Assembly: GCF_004209775.1 (NCBI RefSeq)
Contig: NZ_CP035914.1
Span: 620,001 to 684,000, forward strand
Direction: 5' to 3'
DNA: 64,000 nucleotides
Source of the DNA: Synechococcus sp. WH 8101
GTDB lineage: Bacteria; Cyanobacteriota; Cyanobacteriia; PCC-6307; Cyanobiaceae
The notes under the pieces: generated by a model
What the model was told of the DNA's origin: nothing
What the model saw: only the letters and a program-made list of their open reading frames with translations
The model's database searches: none
Part shown: positions 50,122 through 60,059 of the stretch, one piece after another
Layout of the letters: each line of letters begins with the position of its first letter
How positions within the stretch are numbered: position 1 is the stretch's first letter
Made by a program: the position numbers and the translations under genes

Positions 50122-51473
50122 CTGCCTCGCAGGGCGTGGCTACGCCCACCGGGCTGGGGCCGCGGCGCGTCGCCTGGGAGGTGCTGGAAGCGGTGGCGGC
50201 CGGTGCCTACGCCGATGTGGCGCTGGAGCGGGCCCTGCGTAGTGCTGGCCTCTCCGGCGCCGATCGCGGACTGGCCACGGAGCTGGCCTATGGCGCCATT
50301 CGCCGTCGCCTCTGGCTCGATGCCTGGCTCGATCGGCTCGGTCGCGTGCCCGCTCGCAAGCAGCCGCCCCGGTTGCGCTGGCTCCTGCATGTGGGGCTGT
50401 ATCAGCTCTTCTGGATGGAGCGGATTCCGGAGGCCGCAGCGGTGAACACCACGGTGGAGCTGGCCAAGCACCATCGCCTGGCCCGGCTGGCGCCGGTGGT
50501 GAATGGGCTGTTGCGGGCTGCCCTGCGGGCTCGGCAGGCGGGCGACACCCTGGCGCTGCCCGCCGATGCGGCGGAGCGCCTGTCGTTGGAGCAGTCGCTG
50601 CCGCTGTGGTTCTGCCAGGAGTTACTGGCCTGGGCCGGTGGCGAGTGGGGCGCCACCATGCCCGCAGTGGAGCGCATCGTCGCCGCCTGCAATCAGGTGC
50701 CGCCCCTCGACCTGCGCGTCAACCGTCTGCGCAGCACGCCCGAGGCGGTGGCTGCTGCCTTTGCGGCGGCCGGCCTGGCGACCCGCCCGATTGCAGGGTG
50801 TGGCTCGGGCCTGCAGGTGCTCGGCGCTGCTGGGGATCTGCGCCAATGGCCCGGCTATGCGGAGGGCCATTGGTGTGTGCAGGACCGGGCGGCCCAGTGG
50901 GTGGCGCCCTTGCTGGAGCCCCGGCCCGGCGAGCGGCTGCTCGATGCCTGTGCTGCTCCTGGCGGCAAGGCCACCCATCTGGCCGAGCTGATCGGCGATG
51001 CGGGTGAGGTGTGGGCGGTGGATCGTTCCGCCGGGCGTCTGCAGCGGGTGGCGGCCAATGCGGTCCGGCTCGGTTGCGGCTGCGTGAACGCGTTTGCCGC
51101 CGATGCCTGCGAGCTGCTGCAGGAGCGGCCCCACTGGCGCGGTGCGTTTCAACGCATCCTGCTGGATGCGCCCTGCTCCGGCCTGGGCACCCTGGCCCGC
51201 CATGCCGATGCCCGCTGGCGTGTCACGCCCGACACGATCACGGAGTTGCTGCCGCTGCAGGCGCGATTGCTGGACGCGATGCTGGCTCTTCTCGCCCCGG
51301 GGGGGCGCTTGGTGTATGCCACCTGCACGATTCATCCGGCGGAGAACCAGAACCAGATCGCTGGTTTTCTTGCGGCCCATCCCGAGCTGACACTGCACTC
51401 GGAGCAGCAGCGCTGGCCCGATCCGGCCGGTGGCGATGGCTTTTATGCGGCCGTGATCACAACGCCACGCTGA
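50109..51473 (+). CDS. rsmB: 16S rRNA (cytosine-967-C5)-methyltransferase RsmB
   Basis: 454 residues. The N-terminal NusB-like domain (ARRVAWEVLEAVAAGAYADVAL) carries the family's RNA-binding part. The catalytic domain has LLDACAAPGGKATHLAELI (SAM motif), LLDAPCSGLGTLARHADARW with the first catalytic Cys, and VYATCTIHPAENQNQI with the second. The ATG at 50109 overlaps the ATL gene by eight bases. Its stop directly abuts that of the convergent penicillin-binding protein. Confidence 0.95.
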   Translation: MADSAASQGVATPTGLGPRRVAWEVLEAVAAGAYADVALERALRSAGLSGADRGLATELAYGAIRRRLWLDAWLDRLGRVPARKQPPRLRWLLHVGLYQLFWMERIPEAAAVNTTVELAKHHRLARLAPVVNGLLRAALRARQAGDTLALPADAAERLSLEQSLPLWFCQELLAWAGGEWGATMPAVERIVAACNQVPPLDLRVNRLRSTPEAVAAAFAAAGLATRPIAGCGSGLQVLGAAGDLRQWPGYAEGHWCVQDRAAQWVAPLLEPRPGERLLDACAAPGGKATHLAELIGDAGEVWAVDRSAGRLQRVAANAVRLGCGCVNAFAADACELLQERPHWRGAFQRILLDAPCSGLGTLARHADARWRVTPDTITELLPLQARLLDAMLALLAPGGRLVYATCTIHPAENQNQIAGFLAAHPELTLHSEQQRWPDPAGGDGFYAAVITTPR

Positions 51474-53498
51474 TCACTGCACCGGCAGGGGCCGGAAGTT
51501 TTCGTCCACCGGCGGCCCTCCCGGTGGGGCCACGTAGCGGGGCGGCGGTGCCTGGGGGGCGGGAGCTGGCGCCGGCTCCGGCGCCCAGATGCTCGGATCC
51601 GGGTCGTAGTCGTAGCCGCGATAAGGCGCTTCCTGGTTCTCCTTGGGTGTCTTGGCTTTGGCGCCGGGCTTTTTGAAGGTGCGTTTGAGCACGGGCTTGG
51701 GTGGGAAGGTCTGCACCGGAAACTGGTTCTTGATCTTGCTCATGAACTGGTTCCAGGCCCAGGCGGCCTCGCCGCTGTTGCTGTTGGTTTCGCGGTTGTT
51801 GTCGTGGCCGAACCACACGGCCGTGGTGAGTTGGGGAATCGAGCCGATGAACCACAGGTCGCGAGCACCCTCGGAGGTGCCGGTCTTGCCGGCCACTGGC
51901 CGGTCGTTGAGCTTGGCGGCAGCTCCGGTGCCGCCCTCCACCACCCGCTGCAGCATCCAGTTCATGGCGTCGGCCACATCGCTGTCGACGGCCCGGCGAC
52001 CCCGATCTCCATCAACGCGGCGGCTCCAGATCACCTCGCCACCCGGTCCGCGGATCTCTTCAAAAGCCGCCGGCTTCACATACACGCCGCGATTGGCCAC
52101 CGCCGCGTAGGCGGCCGCCATGTCGAGGATGGTTTGCTCGTAGGCGCCGATGGCCATGGGATAAAACTTGCCCAGGGGGCGCGTGGTGCCGATCCCCAGG
52201 TTGTTCGCCATGGCAATGATCGGGTCGAAGCCCACCTTGTCTTGCAGCTGCACCGCCACGGTGTTGAGCGAGTTCTTCAGGGCATCGGCGAGGGAGATCG
52301 GGCCGAAATACTTGTTTCCGAAGTTCTTCGGGCAATAGCCCCCCCAGCAGCGGGGCGAGTCGTTGAAGATGTCTTCAGGCTTCACGCCGGCATTGATCGC
52401 TGCGGCGTAGGGAAACAACTTGAAGGTGGAGCCAGGAGAGCGCAGCGCCTGGGTGGCCCGGTTGAACTGGCTGGCGTTGAAATCCTTGCCGCCCACCATC
52501 ACCCGCACCAGGCCCGTGCCGGGTTCGATCGACACGATCGCTCCCTCGGTGCCGCCGGGAGCAAACTCCTTCACCACCTGCTGCGCATCCTTCTGCCAGG
52601 CAAGGTTGAGACTGGTGCGGATTTTCAGACCACCCACCTCAAGCTGATCGGGGGTGAGGATCGTGGGCAGCTGCTGGGCGACCCAGCTGGTGAAGTAAGG
52701 GGCGGCGCTGTTGAAGTATTTCGGTGTGGCCGGTTTGAGATCGAGCGGTGCGTTGCGCGCTTCCGCCGCTTCTCCGGCCGAGATGAAGCCGGCCTGTTGC
52801 ATGCGATCGAGGACGATCGAGCGCCGTTCCAGGGCCAGGTCGGGGTTCACCAGCGGTGAATACACCGAAGGCGCCGGCGGGAGGCCGGCGATCAGGGCCG
52901 CCTCCGGCAGGGTGAGCTGATCCGGTTGCTTGGAGAAATACACCCAGGCGGCATCAGAAACGCCATACGCGCTCGAGCCCAGATACACGAAGTTGAGGTA
53001 CTGCTCGAGAATCTGTTCCTTGCTGAGTTGACGCTCGAGTTTGTAGGCCAGAGCCGCTTCCTTCAGCTTGCGGGTGAGGGTGCGGTCCTGGCTGAGAAAC
53101 ACCGTGCGGGCCAGCTGCTGGGTGATCGTGCTGGCGCCTTCCCGCACGGCCCCCTGGCGCAGGTTGGTCACCAGGGCGCGACTGATGCCCCAGAGATCCA
53201 CGCCATCATGGTCGTAGAAGCGGCGGTCTTCCGCTGCCACGAAGGCCTGCTTCACCAGCTCCGGCATCTGGCCGGGTTGGATTTTTTCGCGCGTGGCGGG
53301 CCCGAGCTTCTGGATCACCTGGCCGTCGCTGGAGAGCAGGGTGATCGTTCCGGGGCGGTTGAAGCGGGCGATACCCCTGGCATCGGGCAGGGTGGCATCG
53401 AGAGCCTGGGTGAGCGCGGCCTGGCCCAGAGCCACGCCCACACCGATCGAGCCGGCGGTGACGCCGAGGAGCACCCAGTGACGGCGGGTGCGTTTCAC
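51474..53498 (-). CDS. Bifunctional penicillin-binding protein 1A-type (GT51/transpeptidase)
   Basis: 674 residues. A membrane anchor (VLLGVTAGSIGVGVALGQA) is followed by the glycosyltransferase domain with FVAAEDRRFYDHDGVDLWG, REGASTITQQLAR and RKLKEAALAYKLE. The transpeptidase domain has the nucleophile in LRSPGSTFKLFPY, SLN in LKNSLNTVAVQL and GKTGTSEGARD. The tail is Pro-rich (APAPAPQAPPPRYV). It polymerises and cross-links peptidoglycan. Start overlaps the chlG stop by four bases. Confidence 0.94.
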   Translation of the reverse strand: MKRTRRHWVLLGVTAGSIGVGVALGQAALTQALDATLPDARGIARFNRPGTITLLSSDGQVIQKLGPATREKIQPGQMPELVKQAFVAAEDRRFYDHDGVDLWGISRALVTNLRQGAVREGASTITQQLARTVFLSQDRTLTRKLKEAALAYKLERQLSKEQILEQYLNFVYLGSSAYGVSDAAWVYFSKQPDQLTLPEAALIAGLPPAPSVYSPLVNPDLALERRSIVLDRMQQAGFISAGEAAEARNAPLDLKPATPKYFNSAAPYFTSWVAQQLPTILTPDQLEVGGLKIRTSLNLAWQKDAQQVVKEFAPGGTEGAIVSIEPGTGLVRVMVGGKDFNASQFNRATQALRSPGSTFKLFPYAAAINAGVKPEDIFNDSPRCWGGYCPKNFGNKYFGPISLADALKNSLNTVAVQLQDKVGFDPIIAMANNLGIGTTRPLGKFYPMAIGAYEQTILDMAAAYAAVANRGVYVKPAAFEEIRGPGGEVIWSRRVDGDRGRRAVDSDVADAMNWMLQRVVEGGTGAAAKLNDRPVAGKTGTSEGARDLWFIGSIPQLTTAVWFGHDNNRETNSNSGEAAWAWNQFMSKIKNQFPVQTFPPKPVLKRTFKKPGAKAKTPKENQEAPYRGYDYDPDPSIWAPEPAPAPAPQAPPPRYVAPPGGPPVDENFRPLPVQ

Positions 53499-54448
53499 AT
53501 CCCCTGGGTCAGGGGGCTGTGGCCAACGGCGAGGGCCGTCACGAGCATGCCGAGCACAAGAAAGGGTTGAGCGCTGGCCTGATATTTCACATCGAAGGCC
53601 ACAGGGTCGCGTAGCAACCAGATGTCCTGGAAGGTGATCTGGGGCACGATCAGCAACACGAGCAACACGGCAGCGAAATGCTGTCCGATTCCGATCAGAA
53701 CGGCAACCATCAGCAACTGGAAGACATCAATCATGCCGGCGCTGATCCAGCTGGCTCGTTCGATGCCGAATACCACCGGCAGCGATTGAAGGCCGAGAGC
53801 TTTATCACCTTCCACGCTCTTGAAGTCGTTCACCACCGCGATGCCAAGCCCGGCGAGGCTGTAGGCAAGGGTAAGAATCGCCGTCGACCAGGTGAGCTGG
53901 CCAAACAGGGCCTGGCCCGCCCACCAGGGCAGGGCGATATAGCTGGCCCCGAGGGCGTAATTGCCAAGCCAACCGTTCTGCTTGAGCTTCAACGGTGGCG
54001 CTGAATAGATGAAGCTCACGAAGGAGCCACCGAGGGCGAGGAGCAATACCACCGGGGTGGTGTGGCCCGCCCAGACATCGAGGCCCCAGGCCACCGCAAG
54101 ACCGGCCAGGAGCAGCACCCAGATCTGCAGCTTCACCTGGCCGAGAGGGATCGCGCCGGAGGGAATCGGCCGATAGGGCTCATTGATCGCGTCGATCTCG
54201 CGGTCGTAGTAGTCGTTGATCGTTTGAGTGAAGCCCGCCAGCAGCGGACCGCTCATCACCATGCAGGCGAGAGCGGCGAGCAGGTGATCCCAGCGCCACA
54301 CGTAATGGCCACTGGCGGCGGCACCGCAGACCACACCCCATATGAGGGGGATCCAGGTGACTGGCTTCATCAGCTGCAGGCGCAGCTTCCAGATATTGGT
54401 AGTGCCGCTGGCACCTTTCATGCCGAGCAGCTGACGGGCGTCGCTCAT
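53495..54448 (-). CDS. chlG: Chlorophyll synthase ChlG
   Basis: A UbiA-family prenyltransferase attaching the phytyl/geranylgeranyl tail to chlorophyllide in the thylakoid. The diphosphate-binding motif is [20 protein letters not shown], with IPSGAIP following. The second Asp-rich region is [22 protein letters not shown]. 317 residues from the ATG at 54448; the upstream extension to 54619 overlaps petP and is rejected. It belongs to an operon petP-chlG-PBP. Confidence 0.96.
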   Translation of the reverse strand: MSDARQLLGMKGASGTTNIWKLRLQLMKPVTWIPLIWGVVCGAAASGHYVWRWDHLLAALACMVMSGPLLAGFTQTINDYYDREIDAINEPYRPIPSGAIPLGQVKLQIWVLLLAGLAVAWGLDVWAGHTTPVVLLLALGGSFVSFIYSAPPLKLKQNGWLGNYALGASYIALPWWAGQALFGQLTWSTAILTLAYSLAGLGIAVVNDFKSVEGDKALGLQSLPVVFGIERASWISAGMIDVFQLLMVAVLIGIGQHFAAVLLVLLIVPQITFQDIWLLRDPVAFDVKYQASAQPFLVLGMLVTALAVGHSPLTQGM

Positions 54449-54458
54449 GGCCTGGACC

Positions 54459-54680
54459 TCAGGCGGGGGCGATTTCGTCGTCGAAGAACCAGCTGGTGGA
54501 ACCGTCGCTGAGCTCCACGACCACGCCGATGCCTTTGCCATCGGTGGTGCGGAAGTCGGTGACGGTGCCCGTTGCGTCCTTCTTGAGCAGCTCCACCAGA
54601 GCGGCGGGAATGCGATCACGCACCCGGGTGACCCGCACCTTGGAGCCGATGTCGATGGTGACTGCCGCCTGCTGTGACAT
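54459..54680 (-). CDS. petP: Cytochrome b6f-associated subunit PetP (DUF2862)
   Basis: A 73-residue SH3-like protein: [40 protein letters not shown] and [15 protein letters not shown]. These fit the cyanobacterial PetP/Ssr2998 family, a peripheral b6f subunit that modulates electron flow. ATG at 54680. Ten bases upstream of chlG on the same strand, giving an operon of photosynthesis genes ending in a cell-wall gene. Confidence 0.82.
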   Translation of the reverse strand: MSQQAAVTIDIGSKVRVTRVRDRIPAALVELLKKDATGTVTDFRTTDGKGIGVVVELSDGSTSWFFDDEIAPA

Positions 54681-54747
54681 GGCCTGCAAGGCTTGGAAAG
54701 TGGGCGTCACCCTAACAGTTGCGCCTGAGCCTTCCGTTTGCCCGCCG

Positions 54748-55527
54748 ATGGTTGCCCTGCGCTTGATTCCCTGCCTCGATGTGGCCGATGGTCGCGTGGT
54801 GAAGGGGGTCAACTTCGTTGGCCTGCGCGATGCAGGTGATCCAGTGGAGCTGGCCAGTCGTTACAGCCAGGCGGGTGCCGATGAGCTGGTGTTTCTCGAC
54901 ATCGCGGCCACTCACCAGGGGCGCGCCACCTTGGTGGATTTGGTGCGCCGCACCGCCGAAGCGGTGACGATCCCGTTCACCGTGGGGGGCGGCATCAGCA
55001 CGCTGGAGGGGATCACCGAGCTGCTTCGGGCCGGGGCCGACAAGGTCAGCCTCAATTCCTCCGCCGTCCGTGATCCGGAGTTGGTGGCGCGGGGGGCGGA
55101 GCGCTTCGGTTGCCAGTGCATCGTTGTGGCGATCGATGCCCGGGCCAGACCTGGGGGTGGTTGGGATGTGTTCGTGAAGGGGGGGCGTGAGAACACCGGC
55201 CTCGACGTTGTGACCTGGGCCCGGCGGGTGGCGGAGCTGGGGGCGGGGGAGATCCTGCTCACCTCGATGGATGGCGATGGCACTCAGGCCGGTTATGACC
55301 TGGCCCTCACCCGGGCGGTGGCCCAGGCCGTGCCCGTGCCGGTGATCGCTTCGGGGGGAGCTGGCTGCATCGATCACATCGCAGCAGCTCTTGATCCAGG
55401 GCCGGAAGGGGGGCAGGCATCGGCGGCACTGCTCGCTTCCCTGCTTCACGATGGCGTGCTCTCGGTGGAGGCGATCAAGGCCGATCTGCTCGGTCGGGGG
55501 TTGCCGATTCGGCCCCCGGAGGCCTGA
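54748..55527 (+). CDS. hisF: Imidazole glycerol phosphate synthase cyclase subunit
   Basis: HisF closes the imidazole ring in histidine synthesis with ammonia from HisH. A 259-residue TIM barrel: [20 protein letters not shown] with the first catalytic Asp, [30 protein letters not shown] and [19 protein letters not shown] with the second Asp; PVIASGGAG. The start is ATG at 54748. It is followed by a small membrane gene and menG. Confidence 0.96.
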   Translation: MVALRLIPCLDVADGRVVKGVNFVGLRDAGDPVELASRYSQAGADELVFLDIAATHQGRATLVDLVRRTAEAVTIPFTVGGGISTLEGITELLRAGADKVSLNSSAVRDPELVARGAERFGCQCIVVAIDARARPGGGWDVFVKGGRENTGLDVVTWARRVAELGAGEILLTSMDGDGTQAGYDLALTRAVAQAVPVPVIASGGAGCIDHIAAALDPGPEGGQASAALLASLLHDGVLSVEAIKADLLGRGLPIRPPEA

Positions 55528-55565
55528 GCCAGTTTTCTAATGTTGATGAACTTCTGTGAAAGGCT

Positions 55566-55787
55566 TTGGCTTCTGGCCTCCCCCTGATTGCGCGTTCCTG
55601 GGCGATGCCGGTGGGTGTGATCTGGGTGGTGCTGGTGATTGCCCTGGTTGCCTGGGCCTTGCAGTTGATGCAGGCGGCGATTGATCAGCAGGAGTTTTCG
55701 CTGATGCTGGCGGGCTGCATGGTGTGTTCGGCGGCCGTGGGGCTGGCGACCGTCATGGTGATGACCCTGAACGGCCTGCCCTTGTGA
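55566..55787 (+). CDS. Small two-helix membrane protein, unknown
   Basis: 73 residues (or 60 from an ATG near 55605) with two helices (MPVGVIWVVLVIALVAWALQLM; SLMLAGCMVCSAAVGLATVMVM). No family recognised. Its end overlaps the menG GTG by four bases (GTGA), so it is cotranslated with menG. Confidence 0.55.
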   Translation: MASGLPLIARSWAMPVGVIWVVLVIALVAWALQLMQAAIDQQEFSLMLAGCMVCSAAVGLATVMVMTLNGLPL

Positions 55788-56485
55788 AGCCTGGTGATCC
55801 CGCTGCCGTCGAGCAGCTGTTCAACGCGGTGGCGCCCCGTTACGACCGCCTGAACGATCTGTTGAGCCTTGGTCTTCATCGTGTCTGGAAGCGCCAGTTG
55901 TTGGCTTGGCTGCGTCCCTGTCCTGGAGAACGCTGGCTGGATCTCTGTTGCGGCACGGGTGATCTTGCCCTGTTGTTGGCGTCTCGGTTACGACCGGGCG
56001 GAGAGGTGCTCGGGATGGATGCGGCAGCCGCACCCCTGCAACGCGCTCGGCAGCGTTCGGAGCAGCAGCCCTGGCTGCCTGTGCGATGGCAGCAAGGGGA
56101 TGCGCTGCACACCGGCCTGGCGTCGGCCGGCCTTGATGGGGTGGTGATCGGTTACGGCCTGCGCAACCTCGCCGATCCTGCGGCGGGGCTGGCGGAGGTG
56201 CGCCGTCTGCTTCGGCCTGGTGGCCGCGCCGGCGTGCTCGATTTCAATCGGCAGAAGGCCGGTGGTGCTGGCGAGGCGTTTCAGCGCGCCTACCTGCGCC
56301 GACTGGTGGTACCGACGGCGGCGCTGGTGGGCTTGAAGGAGCATTACGCCTATCTCGAGGCCAGTTTGCAGCGGTTTCCTGATGGCGCCGCCCAGGAACA
56401 GCTGGCCTTAGAGGCAGGGTTTCGCGCTGCCCGCCACCGTGCTCTGGCCGGCGGCCAGATGGGCCTACTGCTTCTGGAGGCATGA
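55784..56485 (+). CDS. menG: Demethylphylloquinone methyltransferase (UbiE/MenG)
   Basis: A class I SAM methyltransferase for the last step of phylloquinone, the photosystem I cofactor. 233 residues from a GTG at 55784: VEQLFNAVAPRYDRLNDLLSLG, motif I WLDLCCGTGDLALLLA, VVIGYGLRNLADPAAGLAEV and LKPGG-like LLRPGGRAGVLDFN. All are UbiE/MenG signatures. The quinone specificity is inferred from the photosynthetic host. Confidence 0.92.
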   Translation: MKPGDPAAVEQLFNAVAPRYDRLNDLLSLGLHRVWKRQLLAWLRPCPGERWLDLCCGTGDLALLLASRLRPGGEVLGMDAAAAPLQRARQRSEQQPWLPVRWQQGDALHTGLASAGLDGVVIGYGLRNLADPAAGLAEVRRLLRPGGRAGVLDFNRQKAGGAGEAFQRAYLRRLVVPTAALVGLKEHYAYLEASLQRFPDGAAQEQLALEAGFRAARHRALAGGQMGLLLLEA

Positions 56486-56565
56486 GCCATCAGTTCGTCT
56501 CATGGTGTGTCGCTTGCGACAAAGCGGCCATGCGGATTAGAAAGAAATGATTAAGACCTGGGTTG

Positions 56566-56922
56566 ATGGCTGTGGCCTTTCCCCTTCCTTCCTTGCTCGC
56601 CTCGATTGAGGATCTGCTCCTGGAGGTGCAGTGGCTCGACGGGATGGTCCTGGTGACCGACTCCCAGCGCGCCACCTTCGTGTCCTTCTCCCAGGTGGAT
56701 CCGGTGCTGCGCCGCTTGCGGGCTCGCCCCAATGGCATGGACGTGGCGGAGAAGCTCTGTCTGTCGCTGCTCGAATCCCACGGCAAGGCGGCGGCCAAGC
56801 CCGTGCTCGTGTTTCAGGGTGACGGCAGCTTCTGGCTCGGCACCATGAGCCCCAGTCGCAGCAATCCTCACCGTCACCACGCCATCGCCCATCTGCATCG
56901 CTGTTTCGCCATCAGCGGCTGA
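56566..56922 (+). CDS. Conserved-looking hypothetical protein
   Basis: 118 residues from the ATG at 56566 with even composition and no membrane segments. It reads SIEDLLLEVQWLDGMVLVTD, then FVSFSQVDPVLRRLRARPNG and KPVLVFQGDGSFWLGTM, an alternating alpha/beta pattern. No family recognised. It stands alone between menG and glyQ. Confidence 0.65.
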   Translation: MAVAFPLPSLLASIEDLLLEVQWLDGMVLVTDSQRATFVSFSQVDPVLRRLRARPNGMDVAEKLCLSLLESHGKAAAKPVLVFQGDGSFWLGTMSPSRSNPHRHHAIAHLHRCFAISG

Positions 56923-56977
56923 GCCGAACCCCTGGTGCGGCTGAATTGGAGAATGGCGTGCGATCGGCCCGCCGTGG

Positions 56978-57856
56978 ATGCACTTTCAAGACATCATCAG
57001 CACGCTTAACCGCTTCTGGGCCGAACAGGGTTGCCTGTTACTGCAGCCCTACGACACGGAAAAGGGCGCCGGCACCATGAGCCCCCACACGGTGCTGCGG
57101 GCGATCGGTCCGGAGCCGTGGGCGGTGGCTTATCCCGAGCCCTGCCGGCGCCCCACCGACGGGCGCTACGGCGATAACCCCAACCGCGCCCAGCACTATT
57201 TTCAGTATCAGGTGCTGATCAAGCCGTCGCCGGATGGCATTCAGGAGACCTATCTGGCCTCGCTGGACGCCTTGGGGATCCAGGCCAAGGAGCACGACAT
57301 CCGCTTTGTTGAAGACAACTGGGAGTCCCCCACCCTCGGCGCCTGGGGCGTGGGTTGGGAGGTGTGGCTCGATGGCATGGAGGTGACCCAGTTCACCTAT
57401 TTCCAGCAGTGCGGCGGCATCGATTGCCGGCCTGTGTCGATTGAGATCACCTACGGCCTCGAGCGTCTCGCCATGTATCTGCAGGATGTGGAAAGCATCT
57501 GGGATCTGAGCTGGAACGCGAAGCGCAGCTATGGCGACATCTGGCTGCCTTTTGAAAAGGGGCAGTGTCAGTTCAATTTCGAAGCGTCCGATCCAGAGCG
57601 GCTCAAACAGCTCTTCGCGATCTATGAGGCGGAGGCGTCGGATCTGATCACCCAGCAGCTGCCGGCCCCGGCGCTCGATTTCGTGCTCAAGTGCAGCCAC
57701 ACCTTCAACCTGCTGGAAGCGCGTGGTGTGATTTCGGTGACCGAACGCACGGCCACGATCGCCCGCATCCGCACCCTGGCGCGCAAGGTGGCCGAAACCT
57801 GGCTGGCGGAGCGTGAAGCCCTCGGTTTCCCACTGCTTGCCGAACGGCTCGCGTAA
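56978..57856 (+). CDS. glyQ: Glycyl-tRNA synthetase alpha subunit
   Basis: Catalytic-core subunit of the bacterial alpha2-beta2 GlyRS. 292 residues with [60 protein letters not shown] [20 protein letters not shown] and [21 protein letters not shown]. Complete. The beta subunit gene is not in the window. Confidence 0.97.
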   Translation: MHFQDIISTLNRFWAEQGCLLLQPYDTEKGAGTMSPHTVLRAIGPEPWAVAYPEPCRRPTDGRYGDNPNRAQHYFQYQVLIKPSPDGIQETYLASLDALGIQAKEHDIRFVEDNWESPTLGAWGVGWEVWLDGMEVTQFTYFQQCGGIDCRPVSIEITYGLERLAMYLQDVESIWDLSWNAKRSYGDIWLPFEKGQCQFNFEASDPERLKQLFAIYEAEASDLITQQLPAPALDFVLKCSHTFNLLEARGVISVTERTATIARIRTLARKVAETWLAEREALGFPLLAERLA

Positions 57857-57907
57857 CGACGTCTTCAGGGAGGGGAATCCTCTGGGTAAGGCCTCCGTGC
57901 TGCCGCC

Positions 57908-59848
57908 ATGCCCCGCTCCGAATTCACCCTGGCCGCCACAGCGCTCGCCCTGGCGGCTCTGATGGCCGGGGCCCTGGCCGTGACGCCCGGGCACTGGCTG
58001 CTGGTGTTGCTGGCGCTGGCTTGCGGGCTCGCCTGGCTCTGTCGCTGCCGTTCTTTGTCCTGGCGCCACGGCGGTGCTCTGTTGCTGCTGCTGCTTGTCC
58101 TGGCGGCAGGGACGAGCTGGCGCAGCCAGACGAGCCCGCCGCAACGCGATCCGCTCCTGGCCGTGCTGAGCGATGCGTCGATCGAGGCTCCTCAACAGAT
58201 CGAGGCGGTGCTGCTAGCCGACAGCCGGAAGCTGGGCGAGCGGTGTCAGGCGCTGCTGGCGGTGGAGCGTGTGAACGGGCGGCTGGTAAACGGACGCACG
58301 GAACTGCAGATCCAGCCCTGCGAGCGGGGGTTGGAGCAGGGTTGGCGCATCGCTGCGGAGGGCCGCCTGCGCCAGCCTGCGCCTGCCGCCCATCCCCTCG
58401 TGCCAGGCGCGGCAGAGCGTCTCGCGGCCCAGGGGGTGCACACCCAGTTTCGGGCTGAGGCGTTCAGGTTGTTGTCGCAGCATTGGACGCCGTTGGCCGA
58501 TGCCAGGCGCCGGATCGCCGCCCAGCTGCAGCGCTGGGCGGGGCCCCGGGAGGGATCGCTGTTGGCGGCGTTGGTGCTGGGGAGTGCCCAGGTGGCGGTG
58601 CCGCTGGAGCTGCGGGATGCCTTCCGGGTGGCGGGGCTCTCCCACGCCCTGGCCGCCAGCGGCTTTCACCTTTCGGTGCTGCTCGGCACCACCCTGGCCC
58701 TGGTGCGCTCCTTGCCCGTGGCGTTGCGGCTCGGTGGCGGCGGGCTGGCGATGGCCAGTTTTCTGGCGCTGGCTGGCGGTCAGCCCTCGGTGGTGCGGGC
58801 TGTGCTGATGGGGGCAGCGGCGCTGCTGATCCGCGAAGGCGGTGGCCGCAGCCGTCCGCTGGGGGTGCTGCTGATCACGTTGGTGCTGATGCTGCTGATC
58901 CATCCGGCCTGGGCGCGCTCCATCGGTTTTCAGCTCAGTGCTGCCGCCACTGCTGGACTGGTGATCAGTGCTGGCCCGATCGAGGCCTGGTTGGCGCAGC
59001 GAGCGCCACGGGGTTGCCTGGGGTGGTTGCCGGCAGCCCTCTCCGCGCCGCTGGCGGCCCTGCTCTGGACCTTGCCACTGCAGCTGCTGCACTTCGGCTC
59101 GACGCCCCTCTATGCGCTTGTGGCCAATCTGCTGGCGGCGCCGCTGCTGGCGCCCCTCACCCTGGCGGCGCTGGCGCTGACCCTGACGCTGCTGATCCTG
59201 CCCGTGGGGCTGGCCGCGCTGTTGCTGCCCTGGCTGATCTGGCCCGTGGCCAAGCTGGCGGGTTTGCTGATCGCGTTGGTGCTCTGGATCAGCACCTGGC
59301 CCTATGCGCAGCTGCTCACCGGCCGGCCCCAGCCCTGGGTGGTGCTGCTGTTGCTGCTCGGCTTGCTGCCCTGGTGCCTGCCCGCCCTCGCCCGCCTGCG
59401 CTGGCGGGCGCTCCCCCTGTTGCTGCTGGCTCTGATCGTGCAGGCCAGCGTGCAGCTGAAGGACGGGCTGGTCGTGGTGGGGCAGTGGGGGCGCCATTGG
59501 GTGCTGGCCCGCCACCAGGGGCGGGCTGCACTGGTGAGTAGCCATGGCGATGGTCTCAGTTGCGCCCTCGCCCGTCGCCTCAGTGAGGCCCATGGTCATC
59601 GCCGGCTCGACTGGGTGGCCGTGCTCGACCCGGTGGCTTCATCGCAGCAGCCCTGCTGGCGGTCGCTGGCGCGCACGGTGCTGGCCGAGCACCAGGGTCA
59701 GAGCCCCTTGCAACCCGGCCAGCGCCTGGCGAGTGCGGGACTGGAACTGGGTGCGGAGCTGGATGCCGACGCGACGCGAGCCCTCTGGCTGCGGGCCGGT
59801 GTCCAGCGGTTGCGCTTGCAGCGGGCCACGGGCCGACCTTTACAGTGA
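57908..59848 (+). CDS. comEC: ComEC/Rec2-family DNA uptake channel, without metallo-lactamase motifs
   Basis: ComEC carries single-stranded DNA across the inner membrane in transformation. 646 residues: N-terminal helices, an OB-fold-like DUF4131 region (about 80-190), then the competence domain with FRVAGLSHALAASGFHLSVLLG and AGGQPSVVRAVLMGAAALL. After it come eight or more helices. The C-terminal soluble part (from about residue 515) is only about 130 residues and lacks the HxHxDH motif of the usual metallo-beta-lactamase domain. Such short forms occur in picocyanobacteria. The pilin cluster in the window would supply the uptake pilus. Confidence 0.88.
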   Translation: MPRSEFTLAATALALAALMAGALAVTPGHWLLVLLALACGLAWLCRCRSLSWRHGGALLLLLLVLAAGTSWRSQTSPPQRDPLLAVLSDASIEAPQQIEAVLLADSRKLGERCQALLAVERVNGRLVNGRTELQIQPCERGLEQGWRIAAEGRLRQPAPAAHPLVPGAAERLAAQGVHTQFRAEAFRLLSQHWTPLADARRRIAAQLQRWAGPREGSLLAALVLGSAQVAVPLELRDAFRVAGLSHALAASGFHLSVLLGTTLALVRSLPVALRLGGGGLAMASFLALAGGQPSVVRAVLMGAAALLIREGGGRSRPLGVLLITLVLMLLIHPAWARSIGFQLSAAATAGLVISAGPIEAWLAQRAPRGCLGWLPAALSAPLAALLWTLPLQLLHFGSTPLYALVANLLAAPLLAPLTLAALALTLTLLILPVGLAALLLPWLIWPVAKLAGLLIALVLWISTWPYAQLLTGRPQPWVVLLLLLGLLPWCLPALARLRWRALPLLLLALIVQASVQLKDGLVVVGQWGRHWVLARHQGRAALVSSHGDGLSCALARRLSEAHGHRRLDWVAVLDPVASSQQPCWRSLARTVLAEHQGQSPLQPGQRLASAGLELGAELDADATRALWLRAGVQRLRLQRATGRPLQ

Positions 59849-59869
59849 GGTGTGCCCATCGGGCGCGCT

Positions 59870-59956
59870 GGAGAGGTGGCAGAGTCCGGTTGATTGCGCA
59901 CGACTCGAAATCGTGTAGGGGTCACACCCTCGTGGGTTCGAATCCCACCCTCTCCG
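59870..59956 (+). tRNA. tRNA-Ser (anticodon CGA)
   Basis: 87 nt. The acceptor stem GGAGAGG pairs with CCTCTCC. The anticodon stem CACGA/TCGTG encloses CTCGAAA with CGA at 59906-59908. There is a long variable arm, and the T-arm GTGGGTTCGAATCCCAC is followed by discriminator G. The 3' CCA is not encoded; TTTTT follows directly as a probable terminator. Confidence 0.97.
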
Positions 59957-60059
59957 TTTTTAAGGCACTGTCGTTGCCAGCAAAAACATGCGGATCTCGC
60001 ATGAAGTGTGGACGAGGTTGCTGATGAATAGGTAGGTGTAAACAGGTTTCTGAAGAGTT

